This document shows, piece by piece, positions 37,047 through 44,770 of a DNA stretch of 64,000 nucleotides (positions are counted from its first letter, which is position 1; every line of letters starts with the position of its first letter). The DNA comes from Martelella mediterranea DSM 17316 (GTDB taxonomy: Bacteria; Pseudomonadota; Alphaproteobacteria; Rhizobiales; Rhizobiaceae): assembly GCF_002043005.1 (NCBI RefSeq), contig NZ_CP020330.1:3800001-3864000 (forward strand). Reading direction: 5' to 3'. Under the pieces are notes generated by a model. That model had not been told where the DNA came from and made no database searches. It saw nothing but the letters and a program-made list of their open reading frames with translations. Both the position numbers and the translations under genes were made by a program.

Positions 37047-37453
37047 ACCGCCGCTCCGAAGCTCACGGCGCCGCCCGATTCCAGCGCAATCTCGAACTGG
37101 ACCTCGCCATTGTGCTGGCCGTTATATTCGAGCGCGGAGATCTGGAACGGCCCGGCAACGATACCGAACCCCGGGATCACGATCTGCGCCTCCACCAGCG
37201 CGGCGGAGAAAAACGCGGCACGCAGCGTCTCATCGGATGCCTGGTCCTTGAAGATTCCCGAAGCCGTCATCGACGCCCGCTGAACGCCGGCGCCGGCCAG
37301 CAGCTCGCGCCACCGCCCGGCGCTTTCGGAATCGGTGATGTCCACCGTCTCGGCGTTGAACGCCAGCCGCCGCGACCTCAGGCCGGCGACGGTTTCATAG
37401 GTGCTGCCATTATGCAGCTTCAAAAGCAGGTCCTTGCCTTTCTGGGCAGTCAT
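37043..37453 (-). CDS. GTA major tail protein, TP901-1 family (g9-like)
   Basis: Tail tube subunit of 136 aa. The N-terminal AQKGKDLLLKLHNGSTYETVAGLRSRRLAFNAETVDITDSES is the family hallmark, followed by GRWRELLAGAGVQRASMTASG and a beta-strand finish. A GGAGAG element precedes the ATG. A short gap of 34 bases separates it from g8. Confidence 0.94.
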   Translation of the reverse strand: MTAQKGKDLLLKLHNGSTYETVAGLRSRRLAFNAETVDITDSESAGRWRELLAGAGVQRASMTASGIFKDQASDETLRAAFFSAALVEAQIVIPGFGIVAGPFQISALEYNGQHNGEVQFEIALESGGAVSFGAAV

Positions 37454-37487
37454 GGAACTCTCCGTTGTGTGTCTGGAAATCAGCGGC

Positions 37488-37895
37488 TCACGCCGGTTCG
37501 GTCACCGCGCGAAAGCGCATTTCGGCGAGGAAATAGCCGGTCCGCGTCACCCGCTTCACCCTGGTCGAACGATGCGCAAGATTGACGAGCGTCGCACCGG
37601 AGAGCGACAGCGCCTGATCATCGAGCGACGCCCTCACCCGCGCCTCGATCTGCTGCAATGCCTTGCGCCCATGCGCCTCTGACCAGATCTCGATCGTCAG
37701 CGCATGCTCGAAAAGTTTGCCGTCCACCGTTGAAACATCGGTGGTGACGCATTCTCCGAAGACGATGGCGGGCAGTCGCGGCCTGCTCAGCAACCGGTCG
37801 AAGATCGCATCCGCGCCGATCAGTCCCGTCAACTCGCCATCGCCAGAAAGCGCCGCATGGATTGCCGCTAGAAGCGCGTTTTCCGGCGAACTCAT
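37488..37895 (-). CDS. GTA tail terminator, DUF3168 family (g8-like)
   Basis: A 135-aa protein (MSSPENALLAAIHAALSGDGELTGLIGADAIFDRL...). It follows the DUF3168 pattern: N-terminal helix, LPAIVFGECVTTDVSTVDGKLFEHALTIEIWSEAHGRKAL, then C-terminal strands. It caps the tail tube in this group. The start at 37895 is chosen because GAGGAG lies upstream and the ATG overlaps the g7 stop by four bases. Confidence 0.92.
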   Translation of the reverse strand: MSSPENALLAAIHAALSGDGELTGLIGADAIFDRLLSRPRLPAIVFGECVTTDVSTVDGKLFEHALTIEIWSEAHGRKALQQIEARVRASLDDQALSLSGATLVNLAHRSTRVKRVTRTGYFLAEMRFRAVTEPA

Positions 37896-38221
37896 GGCTC
37901 GATCTCCTCGCATCGGCAGACAAGGTATCGTCCGGTCTCATCGGGATCGCGCCAGCCATTGATCCTGAACACCCGACCGCCGCGCGTGAGCCGCATCCCC
38001 GGCGCCAGATCCGACCGCATCCGCATCCAGACCTCATGGGTCAGGCGAACGACCTCGCCATTGGCTTCCTCATCGAAGGCAATCGAGACCGGCTCGACCC
38101 GCGCCCAGAGCTTTGCGACCTCCGACCAGTTCTCCGCCGCACCGCCCTGCCCATCCGAGGTGAACGTGGGGGCCATCAGATCGAGACGGGCCGAAAACGC
38201 CCCCGGATCAAACGTACGCAT
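37892..38221 (-). CDS. GTA head-tail stopper/adaptor (g7-like)
   Basis: A 109-aa small beta-barrel protein. The stretch FSARLDLMAPTFTSDGQGGAAENWSEVAKLWARVEPVS and the ending GRVFRINGWRDPDETGRYLVCRCEEIEP match the SPP1 gp16-like head-tail adaptor family. The ATG overlaps the g6 TGA (TGATG); GGAGG lies upstream inside g6. Confidence 0.92.
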   Translation of the reverse strand: MRTFDPGAFSARLDLMAPTFTSDGQGGAAENWSEVAKLWARVEPVSIAFDEEANGEVVRLTHEVWMRMRSDLAPGMRLTRGGRVFRINGWRDPDETGRYLVCRCEEIEP

Positions 38222-38787
38222 CAAAGCCTCCATGCCTTGAGCGGCGCAATCAGCCGGTCATAGCCGTCCGGCGTTCCGGCCGGCTGCTGATCGGGCCCGA
38301 TCGCGCCCCGGAACACGAACATGTGCGCCACATGGCGCAGCATCGCTTGCCTCGCGACCTCCGGCACGTCCGCCGCTGCGCCAAAACCCGATGTAAATTC
38401 CACCTCGATGCCGTTGACGCCGGCCCGCCATCCGCCCATGCCGGGCAGGTAGAACCGCGCCGGCCGCGCCCGGCCATCAAGCCGTCCGCCGTCGAGTGCA
38501 ACAACCGTCGCCTCACCATCGCCTTCATAGGCGGTCACCGCATCGACGCTCTGCACCGGCCCATGCGCCAGTGAAATCATGCCGCTGGCCGGCCAGGCGT
38601 CGCGGTAGAGCCGCCAGGTCTGCGTTACCAGCGCCAGACCGCTCACGCTTTCCAGATATTCCCGTGCGGCCACGATCAGCGCCGCTACAAAATCATCTTC
38701 CTCGCTGCCATCGAGGCGCATGAACGCCTTGGCCTCGCTGAGGCTCACCGGCTCTTCCGCCGGCGGCGTTATCAGGGCATAGCTCAT
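38221..38787 (-). CDS. GTA head-tail connector (g6-like)
   Basis: A 188-aa protein of the phage gp6-like connector family. An N-terminal helical part starts with VSLSEAKAFMRLDGSEEDDFVAALIVAAREYLESVSGLALVTQTW, followed by a beta domain with PGMGGWRAGVNGIEVEFTSGFG, then helices (VARQAMLRHVAHMFVFRG). The ATG at 38787 has GGAGG upstream. The gene starts just after the terminator that follows the capsid gene. Confidence 0.92.
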   Translation of the reverse strand: MSYALITPPAEEPVSLSEAKAFMRLDGSEEDDFVAALIVAAREYLESVSGLALVTQTWRLYRDAWPASGMISLAHGPVQSVDAVTAYEGDGEATVVALDGGRLDGRARPARFYLPGMGGWRAGVNGIEVEFTSGFGAAADVPEVARQAMLRHVAHMFVFRGAIGPDQQPAGTPDGYDRLIAPLKAWRL

Positions 38788-38809
38788 CGTCAAATTTCCT
38801 CCGGCAACG

Positions 38810-38837
38810 AAAAAGCCCCGACGCAAGCGCCGGGGCT
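38810..38837 (-). terminator. Intrinsic terminator between capsid gene and g6
   Basis: Seven-bp perfect stem AGCCCCG / CGGGGCT (38814-38820 with 38831-38837), ten-base loop, then five T on the minus strand (38810-38814). It lies between the g5 stop and the g6 start, inside the GTA transcription unit. Confidence 0.8.
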
Positions 38838-38870
38838 GTCCTGTCTCAACTCTCCGTCTTCCTCCGGGTC

Positions 38871-38893
38871 ATCCTCGGGCTTGACCCGAGGAT
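38871..38893. repeat. Small intergenic palindrome of the rhizobial type
   Basis: ATCCTCGGG and CCCGAGGAT around a five-base loop. The same palindrome with the same loop (CTTGA) is very frequent in intergenic regions of Rhizobiales and related genomes, as I recall. Only one copy is seen in this window. Confidence 0.6.
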
Positions 38894-38930
38894 CCAGGCC
38901 AGACGACAGACCCGTCAGAAGCTACCAGCC

Positions 38931-40163
38931 TCACGCCTCGCCGAACTTGATCAGCTTGATCGCCTCGAAATTCTGCACCCCGCCGCCAACGCGCTTGGTG
39001 GTGTAGAACAGCACATAGGGCTTGGCTGAATAGGGGTCGCGCAACACCCGAACCCCGGTGCGATCGACCACCAGATAGCCGGCGGCGAAATCGCCAAAGG
39101 CAATCGCCGTCTCGTCGGTCGCGATATCCGGCATGTCCTCGGCCTCGGTCACCGGGAAGCCCATGAGCGAGGCCGACTGGCCGAGGCCGGCCGGCGGCTG
39201 CCACAGATAATTGCCGTCATCATCCTTGAACTTGCGGATCATGCCCTGCGTCTTACGGTTCATCACGAAATGGGCATTCTGACGGTGCGCCGCCTTCAGC
39301 GAATAGATCGTCTCGATCAGCGTGTCGGAAGGATCGGCCGCCTTGAACGCACCATCCGCGCCGGTGGCGACATAGCCAATCTTGCCCCATTCCCAGGCGC
39401 TGTCAGCCACATTGGTGTAGCTCAGAAAACCCTTCGGCATGGTCGCCGTATTGCCGTTGATGAAGGCCGCACTCTCCTGTTCGGCAAAGGCGATGTCGAT
39501 CTCGCTGGCGATCCAGCTCTCGACGTCCACTGCCGCATCATCCAGCAGCGAGGCACTCGCCGCCGGCATCGCGTATAGCTCCATCGTAGGGAAGGACAGC
39601 TCGGAAATATCCGGCGTCGCCGTCTGGTCGCGGTCGGCGATCTCACCCACCCAGCCGGCGGTAAAGCCCGAGGCGATGAACGGCTTCTTCAGCACCGCAC
39701 CCGAAACCTGGCGAACCGTCGCCAGTTGACGGATCGGCGAAACCGCCGTCAGCCGGCGGCCGATTTCGGTATCGGTTTCATCCGGCACCAGATAGCCGCC
39801 ATCGCTTTCGGTCGTCGAAATCGCCTTGGCCTCAAGGGCGCGCAGCCCCTGCTCGTCGCCACGACGGATATAGTTCTCGAATGCCGCCTTGTGTTCGCTC
39901 GCCGCAAGAGCGTTCGAACGGCCTAGCGAAGGGCGCGCCTTCTTCAGCTGCATCTCGTCGATCAGCCGCGACTGGGCGTCCATGGCGCGGTTGATGCGGT
40001 CGACCTTCTCGCGTGTCACCGCATCCTCGCCCATCTTGCTCTCGATTTCGCCGAGCCGGCGGTCATTGGCTTCCTTGAAGGCCTCGAAGCTCGACATGAA
40101 GTCTTCGAACGCCTGGTTGATCGGCGCGCTCTTGATCTCCGGCGCAACCTTCATCTGAGACAT
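38931..40163 (-). CDS. GTA major capsid protein, HK97 fold (g5-like)
   Basis: A 410-aa HK97-type capsid subunit. Residues ~1-85 form a charged coiled-coil delta region (AFEDFMSSFEAFKEANDRRLGEIESKMG) that the prohead protease removes. The mature part starts near residue 95-110 with the E-loop and the DGGYLVPDETDTEIGRRL segment, then WIASEIDIAFAEQESAAFINGN and ends with QNFEAIKLIKFGEA. The start at 40163 (MSQMKVAPEIKSAP) is preceded by AGGA at good spacing. It follows the protease gene by 73 bases. Confidence 0.95.
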   Translation of the reverse strand: MSQMKVAPEIKSAPINQAFEDFMSSFEAFKEANDRRLGEIESKMGEDAVTREKVDRINRAMDAQSRLIDEMQLKKARPSLGRSNALAASEHKAAFENYIRRGDEQGLRALEAKAISTTESDGGYLVPDETDTEIGRRLTAVSPIRQLATVRQVSGAVLKKPFIASGFTAGWVGEIADRDQTATPDISELSFPTMELYAMPAASASLLDDAAVDVESWIASEIDIAFAEQESAAFINGNTATMPKGFLSYTNVADSAWEWGKIGYVATGADGAFKAADPSDTLIETIYSLKAAHRQNAHFVMNRKTQGMIRKFKDDDGNYLWQPPAGLGQSASLMGFPVTEAEDMPDIATDETAIAFGDFAAGYLVVDRTGVRVLRDPYSAKPYVLFYTTKRVGGGVQNFEAIKLIKFGEA

Positions 40164-40236
40164 GGTCACAATCCTGTCCTCTCGCAATTGTCATTGGAAT
40201 GCGGACGTCGCATGTGGCAACCGACCGCAAGTGATG

Positions 40237-40923
40237 TCAGGGCGTCATCATCCGGCTCGCCCGCCGCAGCAGGCCGAGAAGCCGGTCGTCATCCGCCCCG
40301 TCTGCGCCATTGGCCGCATCCTGCCTGCCAACAAGCGCGTCATAGCCGCCGGCCAGAAACCGGCGCGCCGCCTTTCGGGAGAGGCCGGCATCCCGCGTCA
40401 GCCATCGCTCGAATTCTCTGATTGTCGGAAAGATATCGCCCGCCTGCTTCACATTCGCGATCCGCGCGGAAGGCAGCATCGGAAAGGTGACGATCGATAT
40501 CTCCCACAGATCAGCCTCCAGCACCCGGCGGACACCGGATTTCGCATCCGTCCGCGCCCTTACCGTCTGGAAGCCGATCGAAAGTCCGTCGAGCCCGCCC
40601 GCCTTCATCAGCGCGTGCACCTCGCGGGCGCGCGCCACATCGGCCGAAAGCACGCCCTCGACATAAAGCCCGCGCCCGTCCTCGCGGATCTTCGTCCACG
40701 TCCCGATGGGCTCGCAGGGATCGTGCTGGAACAGCATCCGCACGCCGCCCGCGCCGCGCTTTTGCAGCGAGCGGGAAAACGCGCCGCGCTCGATCATGTC
40801 CTTGCCGAGGTCGATCTCGCCGAACAGGCTCGCATAGCCAGAAAACGAACCGTCGCCCGCAAGGTCGGTCAGCGACAGGTCGGCATATTTCAGTTCATCG
40901 GCCAGCATGGTGTTCTCGCCCAT
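40237..40923 (-). CDS. GTA prohead maturation protease, HK97 type (g4-like)
   Basis: A 228-aa serine protease of the HK97 prohead family (S78). Visible blocks are FSGYASLFGEIDLGKDMIERGAF and the catalytic His region VRMLFQHDPCEPIG, followed by LSIGFQTV (Ser in the usual G-x-S-x-G-like setting) and ADLWEISIVTFPMLPSARI. The start at 40923 (MGENTMLADELKYADL) has AAGGAG upstream. It follows the portal gene by 28 bases. A separate g3.5 gene, present in RcGTA, is not seen. Confidence 0.93.
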   Translation of the reverse strand: MGENTMLADELKYADLSLTDLAGDGSFSGYASLFGEIDLGKDMIERGAFSRSLQKRGAGGVRMLFQHDPCEPIGTWTKIREDGRGLYVEGVLSADVARAREVHALMKAGGLDGLSIGFQTVRARTDAKSGVRRVLEADLWEISIVTFPMLPSARIANVKQAGDIFPTIREFERWLTRDAGLSRKAARRFLAGGYDALVGRQDAANGADGADDDRLLGLLRRASRMMTP

Positions 40924-40951
40924 ATCCACTCCTTGAAATTCGCCGGTCTTT

Positions 40952-42112
40952 TCAGTAGCCGACAGCCTCGCGCTTCTCCTCGTCAGAGAGAAAATCGGCG
41001 CCGGACACCCGGGTCCACAGCGCATCGCGCTCCGCCGAAAGGGCGGAGACCTGGTCGAGATCGACCTCCAACTTCAGCCCCGCGCCATAGATCGGCGCAA
41101 GCCAGCTCGTCAGCGCCGCGGCGGTGCGCGCAATCAGCGGCAGAACCGTCAGCCGGTAGAAGGCGCGGTTCGCTTCCTGGTAGTTGGAATAGGTGTTGTC
41201 GCCGGGAATGCCGAGCATCATCGGCGGCACGCCAATGGCCAGCGCGATGTCCCGCGCCGCGCCGTTGCGGGCCTCGGTGAAGTCCATGTCGCGCGGCGTC
41301 AGCCCCATCGCCTTCCAGTCAAGCCCGCCTTCGAGCAGCAGCGGCCGGCCGGCGCGCATCGGCCCGGCATAGCCTTCCTCCAGCTCCTGCTTCAGCCGGT
41401 CATACTGCTCCTCGGTCAAGTTCCCGCCATCCTTCGGCTGATAGACCAGCGCGCCGGAAGGCCGCGCGGAATTGTCGAGCAGCGCCTTGTTCCAGACCGA
41501 CGAGGCATTATGCAGATCAAGCGCCATCTGCGCCGCGGCAAGCGGCGAGAGCCCCGAATGATCGTCGAGCGGGTGGAACAGCCGCATATGCAGCACCGTC
41601 AGCCCGTCGCCCTCGGCCGCAAACCGGCTCACATGCGCGCCGATCCGGTATTCATAAGCCTCCGGCCACCCGTCCCGCCCCTCGATGATCCGCACCCGGT
41701 CAGGCCGCAACAGATGCAACTCCCGCAGCGTCTCTCCCACCAGGATCGGCTCCACATAAGCATTGCCGGAAAGCAGCAGATGCCCGAACAGCGCCTCGAA
41801 GAAATCCGAACCGCTCATGCGCCCATTCGGCCGCTTCAGCAGCGCCAACAGCGGATGGTCGGACACCAGCGCGCCCTCATCGAAAAGCTGCCAGGGCATC
41901 GCGGCCGCCGCCTCGGCAATCAGCCGCACCGCACGGTGCGCCACCGGGTTCTTCATGAACCCCTCGCGCGACAGCGCGGCATAGGACCGCCCCGTCCACC
42001 GCGCCTCCCCGCTCATCGAAAGCGCCGAAAGCATCACCGGCGCTGCCTTTTTCTCGGACGCGGAAACCACGCCCGCCGGACGCCGCCCCGGCAGATGAAA
42101 GGGCATCTTCAT
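40952..42112 (-). CDS. GTA portal protein (g3-like)
   Basis: A 386-aa HK97-type portal subunit that forms the DNA entry ring. Typical segments: YAALSREGFMKNPVAHRAVRLIAEAAAAMPW, HPLLALLKRPNGRMSGSDFFEALFGHLLLSGNAYVEP, then MLGIPGDNTYSNYQEANRAFYRLTVLPLI. The ATG at 42112 has AGAGAGG upstream. It starts 24 bases after the terminator at 42136. Confidence 0.94.
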   Translation of the reverse strand: MKMPFHLPGRRPAGVVSASEKKAAPVMLSALSMSGEARWTGRSYAALSREGFMKNPVAHRAVRLIAEAAAAMPWQLFDEGALVSDHPLLALLKRPNGRMSGSDFFEALFGHLLLSGNAYVEPILVGETLRELHLLRPDRVRIIEGRDGWPEAYEYRIGAHVSRFAAEGDGLTVLHMRLFHPLDDHSGLSPLAAAQMALDLHNASSVWNKALLDNSARPSGALVYQPKDGGNLTEEQYDRLKQELEEGYAGPMRAGRPLLLEGGLDWKAMGLTPRDMDFTEARNGAARDIALAIGVPPMMLGIPGDNTYSNYQEANRAFYRLTVLPLIARTAAALTSWLAPIYGAGLKLEVDLDQVSALSAERDALWTRVSGADFLSDEEKREAVGY

Positions 42113-42135
42113 GCCACACCTCTCTGTTCTCAAAA

Positions 42136-42164
42136 CAAAAAAAGCCCCGGAAAACCGGAGCTTT
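42136..42164 (-). terminator. Intrinsic terminator between the Dabb gene and the portal gene
   Basis: Eight-bp stem (42143-42150 with 42155-42162, one mismatch), AAAA loop and a run of T on the minus strand (42136-42143). It lies inside the GTA unit, upstream of the portal ATG. Confidence 0.8.
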
Positions 42165-42235
42165 GAAAAACTACAAAAGCGGCAAGGCCGCGAGCTATCC
42201 ACGCGCCGACTATCGCACCGGCACCACCGCAAAGC

Positions 42236-42300
42236 CCCCCAATCTTCTCGCCCCGGCGGGGAGAGATGCCCCGAAAGGGGCAGTGAGGGGGGAGCCTATC
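42236..42300. repeat. Intergenic repeat with two short hairpins
   Basis: Two adjacent short inverted repeats, CTCgCCCC-ggc-GGGGaG type and TGCCCC-gaa-aGGGGCA, flanked by CCCCC and GGGGGG. It resembles the widespread gene-end repeat of Rhizobiales that carries two G/C-rich hairpins. It fills most of the 188-base gap between the Dabb stop and the terminator; no gene is seen there. Confidence 0.45.
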
Positions 42301-42352
42301 CCTACGAAAAACCTACCGGAACACTTCACGACGGCGCCCCAGCTACGATCCC

Positions 42353-42670
42353 TCAACCAACGTAACGCGATGTCTTCACCGCCTTGTCGGTATCGTAATC
42401 CGCCGCCATCCGCATCTCGCGCAATGGCCGCACCGTCGCCGTCGACTTCTGATAGATCGGATGGGCCCGATAGGCCGCCAGCGCCGCCTCGTCCTCGAAC
42501 TCGCCATAGACGACGAAATCGACCTGTTCGTCATAGAGGTCGCTGCGGGTGTTGCGCCCGATTTCCAGCACACTCGCATGCGGGTTTTCGGTCAGCATCG
42601 AAAGCCCGGTCTCAACCGCATCCGCGTCCCCGCCTTCGGGAACCGAGAAGAAAACGATATGTCGTATCAT
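42353..42670 (-). CDS. Dabb-domain (stress-responsive alpha/beta barrel) protein
   Basis: A 105-aa ferredoxin-fold protein (MIRHIVFFSVPEGGDADAVETGLSML...). The start strand MIRHIVFF, the mid-sequence DFVVYGEFEDEAALAAYRAHPIYQKS and the helix pattern are those of the Dabb family, usually dimeric proteins of unclear activity. It lies between the terminase and portal genes, a position where RcGTA has no such gene, so it may be cargo carried within the cluster. AGAGG precedes the ATG at 42670. Confidence 0.8.
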   Translation of the reverse strand: MIRHIVFFSVPEGGDADAVETGLSMLTENPHASVLEIGRNTRSDLYDEQVDFVVYGEFEDEAALAAYRAHPIYQKSTATVRPLREMRMAADYDTDKAVKTSRYVG

Positions 42671-42729
42671 GCCAGACCTCTGCGCTGTTCGGGCTTCGGC
42701 TAGCACGGGCAATTGCGGCGCGCAAGTCG

Positions 42730-43992
42730 CTATACGCCGCGTACGCGCGGCATCCCGTCGCCCTCCAGAAGCAGCGCCGTCAGCGCCCAGACCAGCGCAT
42801 CCAGCCGGTCGGGAGACCGGCCCGCCGAAAGCCCGTCCGGCCCGAAATCGCACATCTGGTCCACGAGCCTCGCAAAATGCCCGGCATGGCGCACCCGGCC
42901 CTGTTCGTAGAGGGCCGCCACCGGCTCGGCACGCAGAAACTTGCCGCGTTTGGCGCGCACCGTCGAAACCGGCAGCCGTTCATCCACGCTGCGCAGCATC
43001 GCCGTCACCATATCGCCGCCCTGGTTGATTTCGGCCACCACCCGGTCGGCATCGAAGCGCCGATAGGCCTCCACCACCGCGCGGGCCCATTGCGCCGGCG
43101 AACCACCCTCGACAGAACAATCGGCCAGCACCAGCGCGCCACCATTTTCCATCCCGCCCGCAACCACAATGCCGCAAACCGAATTGCGCCCCGAGCCCAC
43201 CGGCGGATCGACCGCCACGACAATCCGTCCGGTCGCCATCGCCCGGCGGGCGACGATCGCGTCGAGATCGGAGCGTCGCCACAGCGCATCCTCGCGATCC
43301 TCGATCAGTTCGCCGTCAAGCTCCTGTCGTCCAAGCCGCGTTCCGCCATAACGGCTGGAAAGCGCCTTGATAAAGCCCGGCGCCAGATTGGCGCGGTTGT
43401 CCGCGGTCGAGATCCGGGTCAGCACGGTGTCGTCTTCCGCCATCAGCCGCTTCAACAGCGGCACCGCGCGCGGCGTCGTCGTCACCATCTGCCGCGGCAG
43501 GCGCCCGAGCCTCAGGCCGAATTGCAGCATATCCCAGCATTCCTGCCCATAGCGCCATTTCGCCAGTTCGTCGCACCAGGCAAAGTGAAATTGCGGCCCG
43601 CGCAGCGCCTCCGGATCCTCGGAGGAAAACAGATAGGCCACCGCCCCGTTCGGCCACACCAGCCGTCGGCGCGAAATCTCGAAATCCGGTTTCATCCGCC
43701 GGGCTATCCGGCAGATCCCGGAAACCCCGTCGATCATCACCTCGCGGGCATCGCCAAGCGTCTCCGCCACCAGCGCGATCCGCAATTCGCTCTTCTCGCC
43801 ATCGGCAATCGCCAGATCGTGCACCCACTCCGCCCCGGCCCGGGTCTTGCCGGAGCCGCGCCCGCCCATCAGCAGCCATGTCCGCCAGTCTCGCGCCGGC
43901 GGCAATTGCTCCGGCCGCGCCAAAAACCGCCACTCCTTGGCAAGAAAGGCGGCGTATTGAAACGGATCAGACGGCGCGCTCGCGTTCGGCAA
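42730..43992 (-). CDS. GTA large terminase (g2-like)
   Basis: DNA-packaging ATPase and nuclease, ~420 aa. Walker A GGRGSGKT at residues 43-50, Walker B region FHFAWCDELAKW, and a C-terminal RNase H-like nuclease with VVAVDPPVGSG, AEINQGGD and RLDALVWALTALL giving the acidic metal ligands. The longer frame starts at 44055 but overlaps g1 by 89 bases; I prefer the TTG at 43992 with GGAACG upstream, which leaves a 26-base overlap. GTA terminases package host DNA at headful length with little sequence preference, a known family trait. Confidence 0.93.
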   Translation of the reverse strand: MPNASAPSDPFQYAAFLAKEWRFLARPEQLPPARDWRTWLLMGGRGSGKTRAGAEWVHDLAIADGEKSELRIALVAETLGDAREVMIDGVSGICRIARRMKPDFEISRRRLVWPNGAVAYLFSSEDPEALRGPQFHFAWCDELAKWRYGQECWDMLQFGLRLGRLPRQMVTTTPRAVPLLKRLMAEDDTVLTRISTADNRANLAPGFIKALSSRYGGTRLGRQELDGELIEDREDALWRRSDLDAIVARRAMATGRIVVAVDPPVGSGRNSVCGIVVAGGMENGGALVLADCSVEGGSPAQWARAVVEAYRRFDADRVVAEINQGGDMVTAMLRSVDERLPVSTVRAKRGKFLRAEPVAALYEQGRVRHAGHFARLVDQMCDFGPDGLSAGRSPDRLDALVWALTALLLEGDGMPRVRGV

Positions 43993-44449
43993 GCTTTCGT
44001 TCCGCCAGTTCCTCGGCCCGTTTTTCGATGAGGTCGAGGAAATGGGCTTTGGCATTGTCGTAATCCCTGAAATTCAGTTGGCGCTCTTCCTCGTCCTTGC
44101 GGCTGGCCGCCAGCCGCCGCTGCAGCTCGTCGGCCTTTTCCAGCGTGCGGATGATCAGCGCGATCGCATCGGTCGCCGCCTTCACCTCGGCACGCGCATC
44201 GCCGTCATCGACTTGGCTACCCCGCTTCACCGCCCGCATGCGCAGCCGCTTGAAGAAGGCAAACTGCGCGCGCATCTCCGCCGTCAGGTCGTTCAAAAGC
44301 AGCCGCATGTCATCATCGCCGCCGCCGCGCCGCGTCTTCGGTTCGATGAAATGGTAGCCCGCCTCCGTTCGCCCGGCCCCGCCTTCGTAACGCGGATTGC
44401 GCGGCCACAGCCCGAACAGCGAGATATCGAATGACTCATGGTCAGCCAC
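43967..44449 (-). CDS. GTA g1-like protein, probable small terminase
   Basis: A 160-aa protein directly upstream of the large terminase. The N-terminal segment (ADHESFDISLFGLWPRNPRYEGGAGRTEAGYHFIEPKTRRG) is followed by two long helices with strong coiled-coil character (LRMRAVKRG..., RTLEKADELQRRLAASRKDEEERQLNFRDYDNAKAHFLDLIEKRAEELAERK). The GTG at 44449 is the best start, with AAGGAG upstream; the region beyond it is leader RNA. Position and helical architecture fit the small terminase of RcGTA. Confidence 0.7.
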   Translation of the reverse strand: MADHESFDISLFGLWPRNPRYEGGAGRTEAGYHFIEPKTRRGGGDDDMRLLLNDLTAEMRAQFAFFKRLRMRAVKRGSQVDDGDARAEVKAATDAIALIIRTLEKADELQRRLAASRKDEEERQLNFRDYDNAKAHFLDLIEKRAEELAERKLAERERAV

Positions 44450-44496
44450 AATGAAGCTCCTTCCGGCGCGCCTTGGGAGACCCGCCGTTCGACCAT

Positions 44497-44521
44497 AAAA
44501 AAAGCCCGGTCGAGACCGGGC
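44497..44521 (-). terminator. Leader terminator upstream of GTA g1
   Basis: Perfect inverted repeat GCCCGGTC / GACCGGGC (44504-44511 with 44514-44521) and seven T on the minus strand (44497-44503). It lies between the GTA promoter and the g1 start codon, so transcripts must pass it to express the cluster. Confidence 0.85.
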
Positions 44522-44679
44522 GGCAACAATTCCTGATGGAGCCGTCACCGGCTCGCAGAAGATCAAAAAGATAGAGTGGTTCCGCCGATACGAGGAAAAG
44601 CGGAACCGCTCCAGTCTGAGTGACGGCTGAGTCCGGCGGGAAAGGCGAAGCGGGTTCAAACCCGCAAATTCCCGACCGT
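44497..44679 (-). ncRNA. GTA leader RNA, promoter-to-terminator, structured
   Basis: About 183 bases without a frame, from the predicted start downstream of the -10 to the leader terminator. Features in order on the minus strand: hairpin GCGGG-TTTGAA-CCCGC; AGCCGTCAC able to pair with GTGACGGCT 80 bases on; an enclosed imperfect 11-bp hairpin (44573-44611); a competing local hairpin GAGCCG-GTGA-CGGCTC; and the terminator. The mutually exclusive pairing of the GTGACGGCT stretch could switch between structures. The 44573-44611 hairpin resembles a dispersed palindrome of rhizobial genomes. It could be a leader, an antitermination recognition site or an independent small RNA. Confidence 0.55.
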
Positions 44680-44685
44680 AGACAG

Positions 44686-44714
44686 AAGCTACCAAAGCAC
44701 CGTTACGCCGTCAA
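44686..44714 (-). promoter_or_regulatory. Predicted GTA promoter
   Basis: On the minus strand: -35 TTGACG (44709-44714), 17-base spacer, -10 TAGCTT (44686-44691). The -35 is a very good match to the alphaproteobacterial sigma70 consensus. It is located between the ycgN-like stop (44771) and the leader. Confidence 0.7.
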
Positions 44715-44728
44715 GGATTATTTTCCTA
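44713..44728. promoter_or_regulatory. Imperfect palindromic operator immediately upstream of the GTA -35
   Basis: Minus strand TAGGAAAATAATCCTT, inverted repeat TAGGA-N6-TCCTT. The last two bases overlap the -35, which puts the site in a class II activator position. Fifteen of the 16 bases, and the centre completely, are identical to the site at 56327-56342 in the promoter of the GafYZ-like pair. Additional CCTAT-A-ATAGG symmetry overlaps it upstream. Confidence 0.6.
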
Positions 44729-44770
44729 TAATAGGTATTTTTTCTTATCTTGTAATACCGGAGGAAGGTC

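Noticed and set aside
38871..38893. Second terminator next to the capsid gene
   Set aside because: The palindrome lacks a T run and matches a common rhizobial intergenic repeat; the actual terminator is at 38810-38837.
44641..44680. tRNA-like T-arm: GCGGG stem with a TTCAAAC loop
   Set aside because: The loop matches the T-loop consensus, but there is no acceptor, D or anticodon arm around it. It is better explained as a hairpin of the GTA leader RNA.
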